A DNA stretch of 7,540 nt from Candidatus Bathyarchaeota archaeon JdFR-04 (GCA_002010925.1 MTLR01000094.1:1-7540), one strand, 5' to 3'; shown: positions 1 to 6,556, counted from the first letter of the stretch. Translations and numbers: made by a program. The notes: generated by a model from the letters alone, not told the origin.

Positions 1-362
1 AGGCGGAAGAAGCACATAAACAGATTGAAAGAATAAAATCGCAAATTACTCCATCGCCTAACATACTGCAAGAGGCTGGTTACGACATTGAGCTTCCGAA
101 AGAGTTTGAGTCCTTATCATATTTTAAAGCGCTTCCTGACGCCGAAACAGTTCAAAGATTCTTGGAGTACAGCGAATTGATTCCAGTTGAAGCTGCAATC
201 GAATTTTCGGTGGTTGGGACAGTCGAAGACTGTATAGAGAAGATAGGCGAATACATAAAAGTAGGTATCAAACATTTTCTCCTTATAAATGTAGGGCCGA
301 ACCCACGCAAAGTGATGTTAGACTATAGCGAAAAAATAATACCAGTGTTTAAGAAAGGATAG
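1..362 (+). CDS. LLM-class flavin/F420-dependent oxidoreductase, C-terminal part (5' end outside window)
   Basis: The frame is open from the window edge to a TAG at 360-362 and leaves 119 C-terminal residues of a protein that in this family is usually about 330-350 aa. The tail reads GTVEDCIEKIGEYIKVGIKHF and then LLINVGP, ending in EKIIPVFKK. This is the characteristic C-terminal signature of luciferase-like monooxygenases and methylenetetrahydromethanopterin-reductase-like proteins: a G-T-x-E-D turn, an amphipathic helix, a beta strand, and a final helix with IIP. Members are TIM-barrel enzymes that use FMN or coenzyme F420. In archaea many are F420-dependent, but the cofactor-binding part lies outside the window, so cofactor and substrate cannot be assigned. 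A TTG inside the frame at 162 would give only 66 aa and cuts through the conserved tail, so it is not a real start. The next gene begins 89 bp downstream on the same strand. Confidence 0.8.
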   Translation, partial: AEEAHKQIERIKSQITPSPNILQEAGYDIELPKEFESLSYFKALPDAETVQRFLEYSELIPVEAAIEFSVVGTVEDCIEKIGEYIKVGIKHFLLINVGPNPRKVMLDYSEKIIPVFKKG

Positions 363-451
363 GAGACAATTTTAAGTGCATATTTTCGCTGGGGCTTGAC
401 CAATAATTTCAAATATGTGTTTATTTCTCTAAAGGTAAGAGGGAAACAAGT
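363..451 (+). promoter_or_regulatory. Intergenic spacer with weak promoter and Shine-Dalgarno for the surface protein
   Basis: This 89-bp spacer contains T-rich patches at 369-373 and 381-386 that could end the upstream transcript. It also has a weak TATA-like element, TTCAAATA at 408-415, about 26 nt before 438. GAGGG at 439-443 lies 8 nt before the TTG at 452 and is the best ribosome binding site for the surface-protein gene. The TATA call is weak. Read-through from the oxidoreductase gene is equally possible. Confidence 0.3.
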
Positions 452-2245
452 TTGCGGATCCAAAAAAACGTATTAGTATTCAAAGCGCTCATGTTTTTGA
501 CGTTGATATCAACACTGTTTTTAACGATCGCTATTTCGGTTAATGCTTCAAGCACCGAAATTCGTGTAATAAATCCAAAAACAGGAACCAGTTTATTTAA
601 ATTTAATACAACTTCAACATCGAAGTGGGATCGTTTCAACACTACGATTTTTCTGTATGAGGTAGTTGATTTGTATGCCTTCCAAGTTAGGCTTTACGTA
701 AACGATACTTTATTGAATATAACACGCGCTTGGCTTCCCACGTGGGATCCCAACTACGTATTCGCCGGACAAACAACCATCCAGCCAGAACCAACCTACT
801 ACGATGAGGACGGTGACGGCGTTACCGAAAGCGTCCTCGTCGGCGACAGCATACTTACGGGAACCGCCGTAACAGGCGATGGGCTTCTCGCCATAATAGA
901 ACTCGAAATAATCTACGCTCCTCCAAGCGGAACAGTAACTTGCATTTTAGACATAGACAACGTAGACACCTTCTTATTAGATGATGGCTTATCCTGGATT
1001 TATCCTACAAGGACTGGTGGATATTATGAATATACATATGTGGAGCGTTTACTACCTTACCTACAGATTAAGCCTAAGCGGTACATGACCAACAAACTTG
1101 AAACTTTCAATATTACAGTATACCTTAACAACACTATAGCTAGCAATAAACTGGTTTACATTAAATTTAACTTCCTTTACAACACTAAAGTCCTAAACGT
1201 TACAAAAGTATTTGAAGGGCCTTTCCTAGGCACATTTGGAGATACCACTTTTAATTTTATGTTTGGGACTGGAGGTGTTACCATTGAGAATAGCCTTGAA
1301 CCTCCCTACGCCGATTTTCCAGAGGGAAATGGGATAATAGCTATTATAACTTTGCAAGGAATTTATCAAGGACCCGAAGAGGTACGTTGCGACTTAGAGA
1401 TCTCCGATATTACGTTATTAAACGACCAAGGCGAACTCATAGAATACGATCCACCAATAAACGGAGCGTATACTATTTCTTCAGTCTCGTATCAAATTAC
1501 GATAGATTTGCACTCTGATTATTGGGTTAAAGTCGGGGAAAAGTACAAATTACCGTTGGGATACAGCGTAACTATAAGTGGACATATTATGCCTAACCCT
1601 GGTCCGGGCATGGATGTAACAATTAGAGTTATAAAATCAGGAACGCCAATAAACCTTGAAACGGTTAAAACTGATGATGATGGTTATTACTCTTATGTTT
1701 GGACGCCGGACAGGGGATATGTGGGGTCCCCTCTAGGAGGAGAAGTCACCCTCAAATTTCAAGCTTTTTGGTATAAAGGAGATAAAGAAATAGAGAGCAA
1801 CATATGGGGAGTCTTAGTAGTCGCAACAAAGGAATCAAGCACCATCACCGTCAATGTTGACCCCGAAACCGTGCTTCTCGGTAAAAACGTAACGATAAGT
1901 GGAGAGATTCAACCTAAACGGATCGATGTTAACGTTACAGTCTATTATAAAGCTTCTGGAGAAACCACATGGACATTGCTAAAAAGGGTTAAGACCAAAA
2001 ATGAAAGCCGTTTCAACTGCACATGGTCCTTTGAACAACTGGGAACGTACGAGATTAAGGCTAACTGGACTGGCGACCTCTTTACAGAAGGAGCAGAAAG
2101 TAGGGTAAAGATTGTCAGGGTAGTGGAAAAGATAGAAGAAAGCTTTCTAGAGACTGTTATGAGGCATCTTCCCTATATTTTAGCAGGCATAGCCGCAATT
2201 GTAGCAATTGTAGTCATATACTTTGTGAAAATCAGAAAAAGCTGA
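452..2245 (+). CDS. Secreted, membrane-anchored surface protein with two cohesin-like and two Ig-like domains
   Basis: The 597-aa protein starts at TTG 452, chosen because GAGGG sits 8 nt upstream and this start keeps a basic N-terminus (R2, K5, K11) before a hydrophobic signal segment at about 12-30. ATG at 491 is the alternative. Residues ~34-197 and ~203-345 are two diverged copies of a cohesin-like beta-sandwich: GDGLLAIIELEIIYAP matches GNGIIAIITLQGIYQGP, and LDIDNVDTFLLDD matches LEISDITLLND. Residues ~348-457 and ~462-557 are two Ig-like repeats sharing VTISG, IxP and VxT motifs. A transmembrane helix at ~573-592 followed by KIRKS anchors the C-terminus with the bulk outside. About 13 N-x-S/T sequons suggest N-glycosylation. 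Copy 1 carries a calcium-loop-like DEDGDG at 118-123. The role is probably in the cell envelope, in adhesion or protein docking. No catalytic motif is visible and the ligand is unknown. Base composition is uneven, with a GC-rich block at about 722-930. Confidence 0.85.
   Translation: MRIQKNVLVFKALMFLTLISTLFLTIAISVNASSTEIRVINPKTGTSLFKFNTTSTSKWDRFNTTIFLYEVVDLYAFQVRLYVNDTLLNITRAWLPTWDPNYVFAGQTTIQPEPTYYDEDGDGVTESVLVGDSILTGTAVTGDGLLAIIELEIIYAPPSGTVTCILDIDNVDTFLLDDGLSWIYPTRTGGYYEYTYVERLLPYLQIKPKRYMTNKLETFNITVYLNNTIASNKLVYIKFNFLYNTKVLNVTKVFEGPFLGTFGDTTFNFMFGTGGVTIENSLEPPYADFPEGNGIIAIITLQGIYQGPEEVRCDLEISDITLLNDQGELIEYDPPINGAYTISSVSYQITIDLHSDYWVKVGEKYKLPLGYSVTISGHIMPNPGPGMDVTIRVIKSGTPINLETVKTDDDGYYSYVWTPDRGYVGSPLGGEVTLKFQAFWYKGDKEIESNIWGVLVVATKESSTITVNVDPETVLLGKNVTISGEIQPKRIDVNVTVYYKASGETTWTLLKRVKTKNESRFNCTWSFEQLGTYEIKANWTGDLFTEGAESRVKIVRVVEKIEESFLETVMRHLPYILAGIAAIVAIVVIYFVKIRKS
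2228..2241 (-). terminator. Candidate T-rich terminator for the crotonase operon
   Basis: Read on the minus strand, this stretch just beyond the crotonase stop codon is TTTTTCTGATTTTC. It is a plausible U-rich termination signal, but it overlaps the last codons (KIRKS) of the opposing surface-protein gene. There is no hairpin to support it. Confidence 0.3.
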
Positions 2246-2247
2246 GT

Positions 2248-3021
2248 TTATGTTTTAACCCATTTTGGCGGTCTTTTTTCTACAAAAGCTCTATGCCCTT
2301 CTCTTCCATCCTCTGACAGTATGGTATTGATCAGCTCTTCCACAGCTTGCTCTAGCTTCTTACGTTTAAAACCTTGATACATCAACTTTTTGATAGCCTT
2401 TATTGACAAAGGAGCCGCCCGCATTGTGCTCTCAGCGAGTTGTTCAGCCGCTACTTTTAGTTCTCGAGAAGGAACCACTTTGTTAACGAGCCCCATCCGT
2501 TCAGCCTCACGGGAGGTTATAGGTTCTCCTGTTAACATCATCATGCTAATGTTATGTTTCCCAATTAGATACGCCCCCAGCGTCGCAGCTATTGGCGGTA
2601 TAGCGCCAATAAGTGCCTCTGGAACAGCAAAAGTAGCGTTTTCTGAAGCAACCACCAAGTCGCACAGCATCGCTATTTCGCATCCTCCGCCATAAGCAAG
2701 CCCATTTACCGCTGCAATTACTGGTTTGGGTAATTGAACAATTTTTGTTATTGTTGGAACAGCAAAATTTAAGAAGAAATCCCTTATTTCTTCGGAGTCT
2801 TTCAAACCAGCAACCTCTTTTATGTCATCGCCAGCAGAAAAAGCTCTACCAGCACCCGTGATTATTACTGCACGTACTTCTCTGTCTTTTTCAGCATAGT
2901 CTAAGCTTTCGTATATTTCATGCCATAGTTGTCTGTTTAGGGCGTTTAGGACGTTTGGTCGGTTTAATGTTATCCACGCTATTGATTCTCTTTTTTCATA
3001 TAGACTACATTCTAGGTTCAT
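2248..3021 (-). CDS. Enoyl-CoA hydratase/isomerase family protein (crotonase fold)
   Basis: This 257-aa protein has the usual crotonase length of about 255-260. Residues 56-69 (GAGRAFSAGDDIKE) form the first CoA-binding and oxyanion-hole segment. NGLAYGGGCEIAMLCD at 106-121 forms the second. Glu115 and Glu135 (in VPEALIG) occupy the places of the two catalytic glutamates of classical enoyl-CoA hydratase (Glu144 and Glu164 in rat), with the same 20-residue spacing, so hydration of trans-2-enoyl-CoA to 3-hydroxyacyl-CoA is the likeliest reaction. The family-typical C-terminus EGHRAFVEKRPPKW is intact. The loop after Glu135 reads IPPIAATLG instead of the common IPGAGGTQR, so substrate may differ. 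The start is ATG at 3019-3021, with GGAGTG (complement of 3033-3038) 11 nt upstream. It lies 68 bp downstream of the CoA ligase gene on the same strand and is probably the last gene of that operon. Confidence 0.9.
   Translation of the reverse strand: MNLECSLYEKRESIAWITLNRPNVLNALNRQLWHEIYESLDYAEKDREVRAVIITGAGRAFSAGDDIKEVAGLKDSEEIRDFFLNFAVPTITKIVQLPKPVIAAVNGLAYGGGCEIAMLCDLVVASENATFAVPEALIGAIPPIAATLGAYLIGKHNISMMMLTGEPITSREAERMGLVNKVVPSRELKVAAEQLAESTMRAAPLSIKAIKKLMYQGFKRKKLEQAVEELINTILSEDGREGHRAFVEKRPPKWVKT
2273..2281 (+). terminator. Candidate T-tract terminator for the surface-protein gene
   Basis: The sequence cttttttct lies 28 nt past the TGA at 2243-2245 and contains six consecutive T. Archaeal termination commonly uses such U-tracts without a hairpin. 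The tract lies inside the C-terminal codons of the opposing crotonase gene, where it is the antisense of the Glu-Lys-Arg codons of the EKRPP motif, so its T-run may simply reflect coding. Confidence 0.3.
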
Positions 3022-3089
3022 AATGCATTATTCACTCCAATACCAATCCTAATGTTTCTTATTGTCTAACCCTCTGGCTTTATGTATTT

Positions 3090-4538
3090 TTAGTGTTTAC
3101 CACCACAAGCCTTCTTCATTTGATATGCTTTATATGACCACAAAGCACCTAGAGCTTTAACGCATCTTTCAATAGAGGAGTATACCGGCACTCCCTCTTC
3201 TTCAAGTTGTCTAGTGTATAGCTCTACAGTGTCTTTGAAGCCTATGAGATGAGTAAAAATAGGCTTAGGTTCATATTTTCTTTTTATGACATCTTTTATG
3301 ATGTCTTTAATATCAAAGATTGGGATAAACCGTGGAACAGCTACAAATAAGACTATAACACTATGGACGTTTTTATCTTCTAAAACCGCGTTCAGAGCTA
3401 TTTTTATACTATCTTCTGGGCCAACAGCTTCAAACAATGGTTCGATGTCCACCGGGTTGTTTACCACGGCCCATGATGGCATGTTGCTCCCTATTTTGTT
3501 TAGGGTTGCATCGGATAGATTTGCAAGTTCCAAGCCTTGCTTAGCACACTCGTCTGCTGCCATAACGCCACCTGCACCAGTAACAGTAATTATCGCGACT
3601 TTGTTACCTTTAGGCAATGGCTGCAAAGCAAAAGCTTTGGTTATATCTAAAAGCTCCTCGAGATCACCACTTACTCGGATAACTCCTGTTTGCTTACAAA
3701 CAGCGTCGAAGATCTCGTCATTCACAGCCAGAGAACCCGTGTGAGACATTGATGCTTTCATTCCCGCTGGAGTTCTACCAGACTTTAGCACGACTATGGG
3801 CTTATTTTCAGTGACCTTTCTGAATATGTCGAAGAGTTTTCTTCCGTTTTTTACTCCCTCCATGTATATAGCGATCACTTTTGTGTCTTCGTCCTGAGTT
3901 AGATATTCCAACACTTCCGCGTCGTCCACGTCACATTTGTTTCCTAGCCCTATGATCTTGCTTACTCCGAAAGGTTGTTTTGACACGATCCACCAAAAGG
4001 CAGCTGCTGCGAATAAACCTGTTTGAGCAATAAATGCTACATTCCCCTTTCTCAGCTTAGGGAGTGGGGCAAAAGAAGTTGTGAAATTATTAGAGGTATT
4101 TAGAATTCCTGTAGTGTTTGGGCCGATTATGCGAATTCCTGCCTTTTTTGCAACTGTTAGAATAGCATCCTCAAGTTTTTGTCCAGATTCGCCAGTTTCT
4201 CGGAAACCGGAAGAGCAAATGACCACTCCTTTCACTCGTTTCTTTGAACAGTCCTCCATTATTTTGGGAACTTTAAATGAAGGCACAATAATAACGGCTA
4301 GGTCGATGTCATCTTCTATCATATCAACTCTTGCATAAGCTTTCAAGCCTAGAATCTGATCTGCGTTAGGATTTACTGGGTAAACTTTTCCTTTAAATCC
4401 TAAGTCGAGCAGATTTTTTAAAAGAAAGTGGCCGAATTTGAGAGGATTACGGGAGGCGCCCACAACGGCAACACTTCTGGGTTCAAAAAAATACTTTAGT
4501 TTGTTGGTTTTTTCTGGGTTTACGTCCATTTTGACCAC
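3090..4538 (-). CDS. ADP-forming acyl-CoA/acetyl-CoA synthetase, alpha subunit
   Basis: This 482-aa protein matches the alpha subunit of NDP-forming acyl-CoA synthetases (ADP-forming acetate-CoA ligase type), which interconvert acyl-CoA + ADP + Pi and acid + CoA + ATP. The N-terminal CoA-binding Rossmann domain (~15-145) has SVAVVGASRNPLKFG and later GPNTTGILN. A succinyl-CoA-ligase-like flavodoxin domain (~163-300) holds SMSHTGSLA, with His266 as the expected phosphorylated catalytic histidine. A second ligase domain (~305-470) has ITVTGAGGVMAADE and NNPVDI. The ATP-grasp beta domain is absent, so a separate beta subunit must be encoded elsewhere; the length fits stand-alone alpha subunits. 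The GTG start has AGGT (complement of 4544-4547) 5 nt upstream. ATG at 4529 (codon 4) is a close alternative. It lies between thiolase and crotonase genes, which suggests an acyl substrate from a beta-oxidation-like route, but sequence alone does not fix acyl specificity. Confidence 0.88.
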   Translation of the reverse strand: MVKMDVNPEKTNKLKYFFEPRSVAVVGASRNPLKFGHFLLKNLLDLGFKGKVYPVNPNADQILGLKAYARVDMIEDDIDLAVIIVPSFKVPKIMEDCSKKRVKGVVICSSGFRETGESGQKLEDAILTVAKKAGIRIIGPNTTGILNTSNNFTTSFAPLPKLRKGNVAFIAQTGLFAAAAFWWIVSKQPFGVSKIIGLGNKCDVDDAEVLEYLTQDEDTKVIAIYMEGVKNGRKLFDIFRKVTENKPIVVLKSGRTPAGMKASMSHTGSLAVNDEIFDAVCKQTGVIRVSGDLEELLDITKAFALQPLPKGNKVAIITVTGAGGVMAADECAKQGLELANLSDATLNKIGSNMPSWAVVNNPVDIEPLFEAVGPEDSIKIALNAVLEDKNVHSVIVLFVAVPRFIPIFDIKDIIKDVIKRKYEPKPIFTHLIGFKDTVELYTRQLEEEGVPVYSSIERCVKALGALWSYKAYQMKKACGGKH

Positions 4539-4564
4539 TTTTAACCTATTAGCAGAGCTCTAGA

Positions 4565-4579
4565 TTTTAATACGTTTCG
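4565..4579 (-). promoter_or_regulatory. Candidate TATA/BRE promoter for the CoA ligase gene
   Basis: On the minus strand this reads CGAAACG followed by TATTAAAA, a plausible BRE and TATA box. A start site about 26 nt downstream would fall near 4542, only about 4 nt before the GTG and 13 nt before the ATG of the ligase. It lies in the 166-bp gap after the thiolase gene, so the ligase and crotonase could be transcribed separately from the thiolase. Confidence 0.35.
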
Positions 4580-4704
4580 AAAAAGAATAGAGCACTTAAA
4601 TGATACTCTTCTGGTTTTCTTTCAACTTTTCAGACAGAGTGAGTTTCAATTAAATTAGGTAGCTCTTATGTTTAAGAATTAAATCAAAAGTAATTAGGAA
4701 GAAC

Positions 4705-5910
4705 TTATTTTTCTCGTTCGATGATAGTAGCTACTCCCTGTCCTCCACCAATACAGGCTGTGGCTAATCCGTAACGCCCGTTTTCTACCTCTAATATCCT
4801 TGCCAAGGTACCCACTAACCTCGCGCCAGTTGCACCAAGAGGGTGCCCAATAGCTATGGCTCCCCCTTTCACATTAACTTTATCGGGATCAATTCCAAGC
4901 TCTTTTATACACCAGAGAGTGACTATGGCAAAGGCCTCATTGATCTCCCAAAAGTCTATGTCCTTTACATCAAGTCCAGCTTGCTTGAGCGCCATTTTGC
5001 TTGCGGGAACTGGACCTTTACCCATAACAGCGGGGTGAACCCCTGCCCATCCTAGCGATTTTACCGTTGCCAAAGGTGTTAATCCTAAAGATTTAGCTTT
5101 CTCTTCGGAGGAAAGTAATACACAAGATGCTCCTGCGTTTAGCGGGGAAGAATTTCCAGCGGTTATTACCCCTCCATCTATAAATGCCGGAGGTAAGCTC
5201 TGAATTTTTTCTAGAGAAGTATCGGGTCTAACGCTTAAGTCTCTGTCAATAGTTTCCGTTGTTCCATCAGGATAAGTTACGGTTACAGGCATTATTTCTC
5301 CATTAAAGAAACCTTCCTGCTGAGCTTTTACCGCTAATTGATGGCTTCTTAAAGCCCATTTATCCATATCTTCCTTGGTGATTCCATGCTTTTCCGCAGC
5401 TTCCTTAAATAATCTTTCCGCAGTTAGACCCATCACAAAACCAGTTTCCATTTCATACATTCTTCTATATTCTTCCTTTTCAATTAGATCCATTGGAGGG
5501 CTAATCCACTGATTATTAGCCATCGGGACATGAGTCATATGTTCCATTCCACATGCAACCACCAAGTCAGCGTGCCGCGTCATAATCTCCATGGCCCCAA
5601 AATGTACAGCGGTCATTGAAGAGCCACATTGTCTATCAACAAAGACTGAAGGAACTGTTACTGGAAGTTTAGCCAACATCACAATTGACCGACCACCATA
5701 GGTCCATTGTTCCCAAACTCCAAACGCGCATGCTGCAAAAACTTCGTTGATCTCTGAGGGATCTATGCCCGTCCTTTCGACTATTTTTTGAATAAGCGTA
5801 GCTGCTACATGGTCCATTCTTAATGGATTGAATTTATCTCTTTCGGGCTGTTGAGGTCTAGACCTGGAAAATGGAGACCTCAAATAATCAACTATTACTA
5901 CCTTCTTCAT
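4705..5910 (-). CDS. Acetyl-CoA C-acyltransferase (thiolase)
   Basis: This 401-aa protein is a full-length thiolase (family about 390-400 aa). Cys95 in DRQCGSSM is the acyl-accepting nucleophile. NEAFAIV at 324-330 supplies the oxyanion-hole Asn, His356 lies in GGAIAIGHPLGATGARLV, and Cys386 in CIGGGQG is the second catalytic cysteine. All four motifs are intact. It cleaves 3-ketoacyl-CoA with CoA, or condenses acetyl-CoA in reverse. The NEAF and CxGGGQG motifs place it with classical degradative or biosynthetic thiolases rather than SCP2-type thiolases, which usually carry HDCF in place of NEAF. The start is ATG at 5908-5910, with a strong AGGAAGGA (complement of 5919-5926) 8 nt upstream. 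It is the first gene of the minus-strand cluster and diverges from the SCP2 gene across 227 bp, suggesting shared control. Chain-length preference cannot be read from the sequence. Confidence 0.93.
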   Translation of the reverse strand: MKKVVIVDYLRSPFSRSRPQQPERDKFNPLRMDHVAATLIQKIVERTGIDPSEINEVFAACAFGVWEQWTYGGRSIVMLAKLPVTVPSVFVDRQCGSSMTAVHFGAMEIMTRHADLVVACGMEHMTHVPMANNQWISPPMDLIEKEEYRRMYEMETGFVMGLTAERLFKEAAEKHGITKEDMDKWALRSHQLAVKAQQEGFFNGEIMPVTVTYPDGTTETIDRDLSVRPDTSLEKIQSLPPAFIDGGVITAGNSSPLNAGASCVLLSSEEKAKSLGLTPLATVKSLGWAGVHPAVMGKGPVPASKMALKQAGLDVKDIDFWEINEAFAIVTLWCIKELGIDPDKVNVKGGAIAIGHPLGATGARLVGTLARILEVENGRYGLATACIGGGQGVATIIEREK

Positions 5911-5960
5911 AAGGTCTATCCTTCCTACTATGTGTGAAGAGTAGTTAAATGTTGATGGAA

Positions 5961-5990
5961 TATTTTAGTGTATCTCTGCAATTTTTAATC
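5961..5990 (-). promoter_or_regulatory. Candidate promoter region for the thiolase gene
   Basis: Two TATA-like elements occur on the minus strand: TAAAATA (complement of 5961-5967) and GATTAAAAAT (complement of 5981-5990). They predict start sites near 5938 and 5960, giving leaders of about 28 or 50 nt that both include the AGGAAGGA ribosome binding site. I cannot choose between them from sequence alone. Confidence 0.3.
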
Positions 5991-6062
5991 CATTCTATGT
6001 TTTGTCTTATCAAAATGTAACGTCCATAAAAATTAAAAATGGAGGCTTATCCGTCAGATTTC

Positions 6063-6083
6063 TATCAATTTCCTTTGATATCA
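6063..6083. promoter_or_regulatory. Inverted repeat, possible operator upstream of the SCP2 gene
   Basis: TATCAA at 6063-6068 and TTGATA at 6075-6080 form perfect 6-bp arms around a 6-bp spacer. The right arm overlaps a palindrome, TGATATCA, at 6076-6083. The element abuts the putative SCP2 BRE/TATA at 6084-6098, the position expected of a regulator site in a divergent promoter region. A further TATCAA half-site lies at 6008-6013. Short AT-rich dyads are common by chance, so this is tentative. Confidence 0.3.
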
Positions 6084-6098
6084 GAAAAGATTAAATTT
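6084..6098 (+). promoter_or_regulatory. Candidate BRE/TATA promoter for the SCP2 gene
   Basis: The sequence gaaaagattaaattt has a purine-rich BRE-like part followed by TTAAATTT at 6091-6098. A start about 26 nt downstream falls near 6120, just ahead of the ribosome binding site AAAGGTG at 6123-6129. The resulting leader would be about 17 nt, a coherent arrangement. Confidence 0.4.
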
Positions 6099-6137
6099 TG
6101 ACTGTCCCCATATTATGGGAAGAAAGGTGTTTATTAA

Positions 6138-6482
6138 ATGGGAAGAGTAATTGACGGGTATAAGGCACTAGCAGAAAAAGCTAACGAAGTCGCTGAGGCT
6201 AAAAGCGTTATGGCAGGATGGAACAAAGTTATACAATTCATAGTGGAGGGGGAAGGGGAATTCTACATCAAGTTTGAAAATGGTGTAGCTACGTTTCATG
6301 AGGGAAAACATGAAAAGCCAGATGTGACATTAAAGGGCCCAGAAGAAGTCTTCTATAAGATGGTAACTAGGCAACTAGACCCCACCAGGGCATACTTCGC
6401 TAAACAGTATACAATAGAGGGATCCATGTCTGACGCAATGAAATTCGCCCGCATAGGCACAGCTGTGGCAAAAGCAACCTAG
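6138..6482 (+). CDS. SCP2 sterol-binding-domain protein
   Basis: This 114-aa protein consists of a single SCP2 (sterol carrier protein 2-like) domain. The alpha/beta pattern fits the family: a central strand pair FYIKFENGVATFHEG (~42-56), then PDVTLKGPEEVFYKMVT (~61-77), and the typical DPTRAYFAKQYTIEGSMSDAMKFA (~81-104), in which the I-E-G-S-M-x-D-A-M-K-F block is the usual end of the domain. SCP2 domains bind lipids or acyl-CoAs in a hydrophobic tunnel and have no catalytic residues. No signal peptide or transmembrane segment is seen, so it is cytoplasmic. The start is ATG 6138 with AAAGGTG 8 nt upstream. It is divergent from the thiolase gene, consistent with a carrier or acyl-CoA-presenting role alongside the acyl-CoA enzymes. 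The natural ligand is unknown, and archaea generally lack sterols. Confidence 0.85.
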   Translation: MGRVIDGYKALAEKANEVAEAKSVMAGWNKVIQFIVEGEGEFYIKFENGVATFHEGKHEKPDVTLKGPEEVFYKMVTRQLDPTRAYFAKQYTIEGSMSDAMKFARIGTAVAKAT

Positions 6483-6506
6483 AAAAACGCGATCAACTTA
6501 AAACAC

Positions 6507-6522
6507 CCTTTTTATTATTTTT
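6507..6522 (+). terminator. Candidate T-rich terminator after the SCP2 gene
   Basis: The sequence ccctttttattatttt, about 25 nt past the TAG at 6480-6482, is a pyrimidine- and T-rich stretch of the kind that terminates archaeal transcription without a hairpin. It lies in the 74-bp gap between the convergent SCP2 and small-membrane-protein genes. Confidence 0.4.
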
Positions 6523-6556
6523 GATTTAAAAGTCTAAACTCGGAATTTTAAGTTGT

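Noticed and set aside
421..642. 73-codon minus-strand open frame
   Set aside because: It is antisense to the signal peptide and first domain of the surface protein, which has much stronger coding evidence.
802..825. DEDGDG loop read as a dockerin
   Set aside because: Dockerins have two such loops in a ~60-residue helical repeat. Only one loop is present, and it lies inside a beta-rich cohesin-like domain.
2390..2695. 101-codon plus-strand open frame
   Set aside because: It is antisense to the crotonase catalytic region, and its composition follows from the reverse complement of conserved crotonase motifs.
3286..3744. 152-codon plus-strand open frame
   Set aside because: It lies fully antisense to the well-supported CoA ligase gene. 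Its length reflects the codon pattern of the opposite strand, and no domain is recognisable.
4539..4704. Possible non-coding RNA or small gene in the thiolase-ligase gap
   Set aside because: No convincing hairpin, T-tract or short frame with a ribosome binding site was seen. Only the TATA-like element near 4565 is worth reporting.
4081..5055. Three plus-strand open frames of 60-85 codons (4081-4338, 4843-5055, 4856-5038)
   Set aside because: They are antisense to the CoA ligase or thiolase genes. Two of them overlap each other in different frames, and none has a recognisable family or a ribosome binding site.
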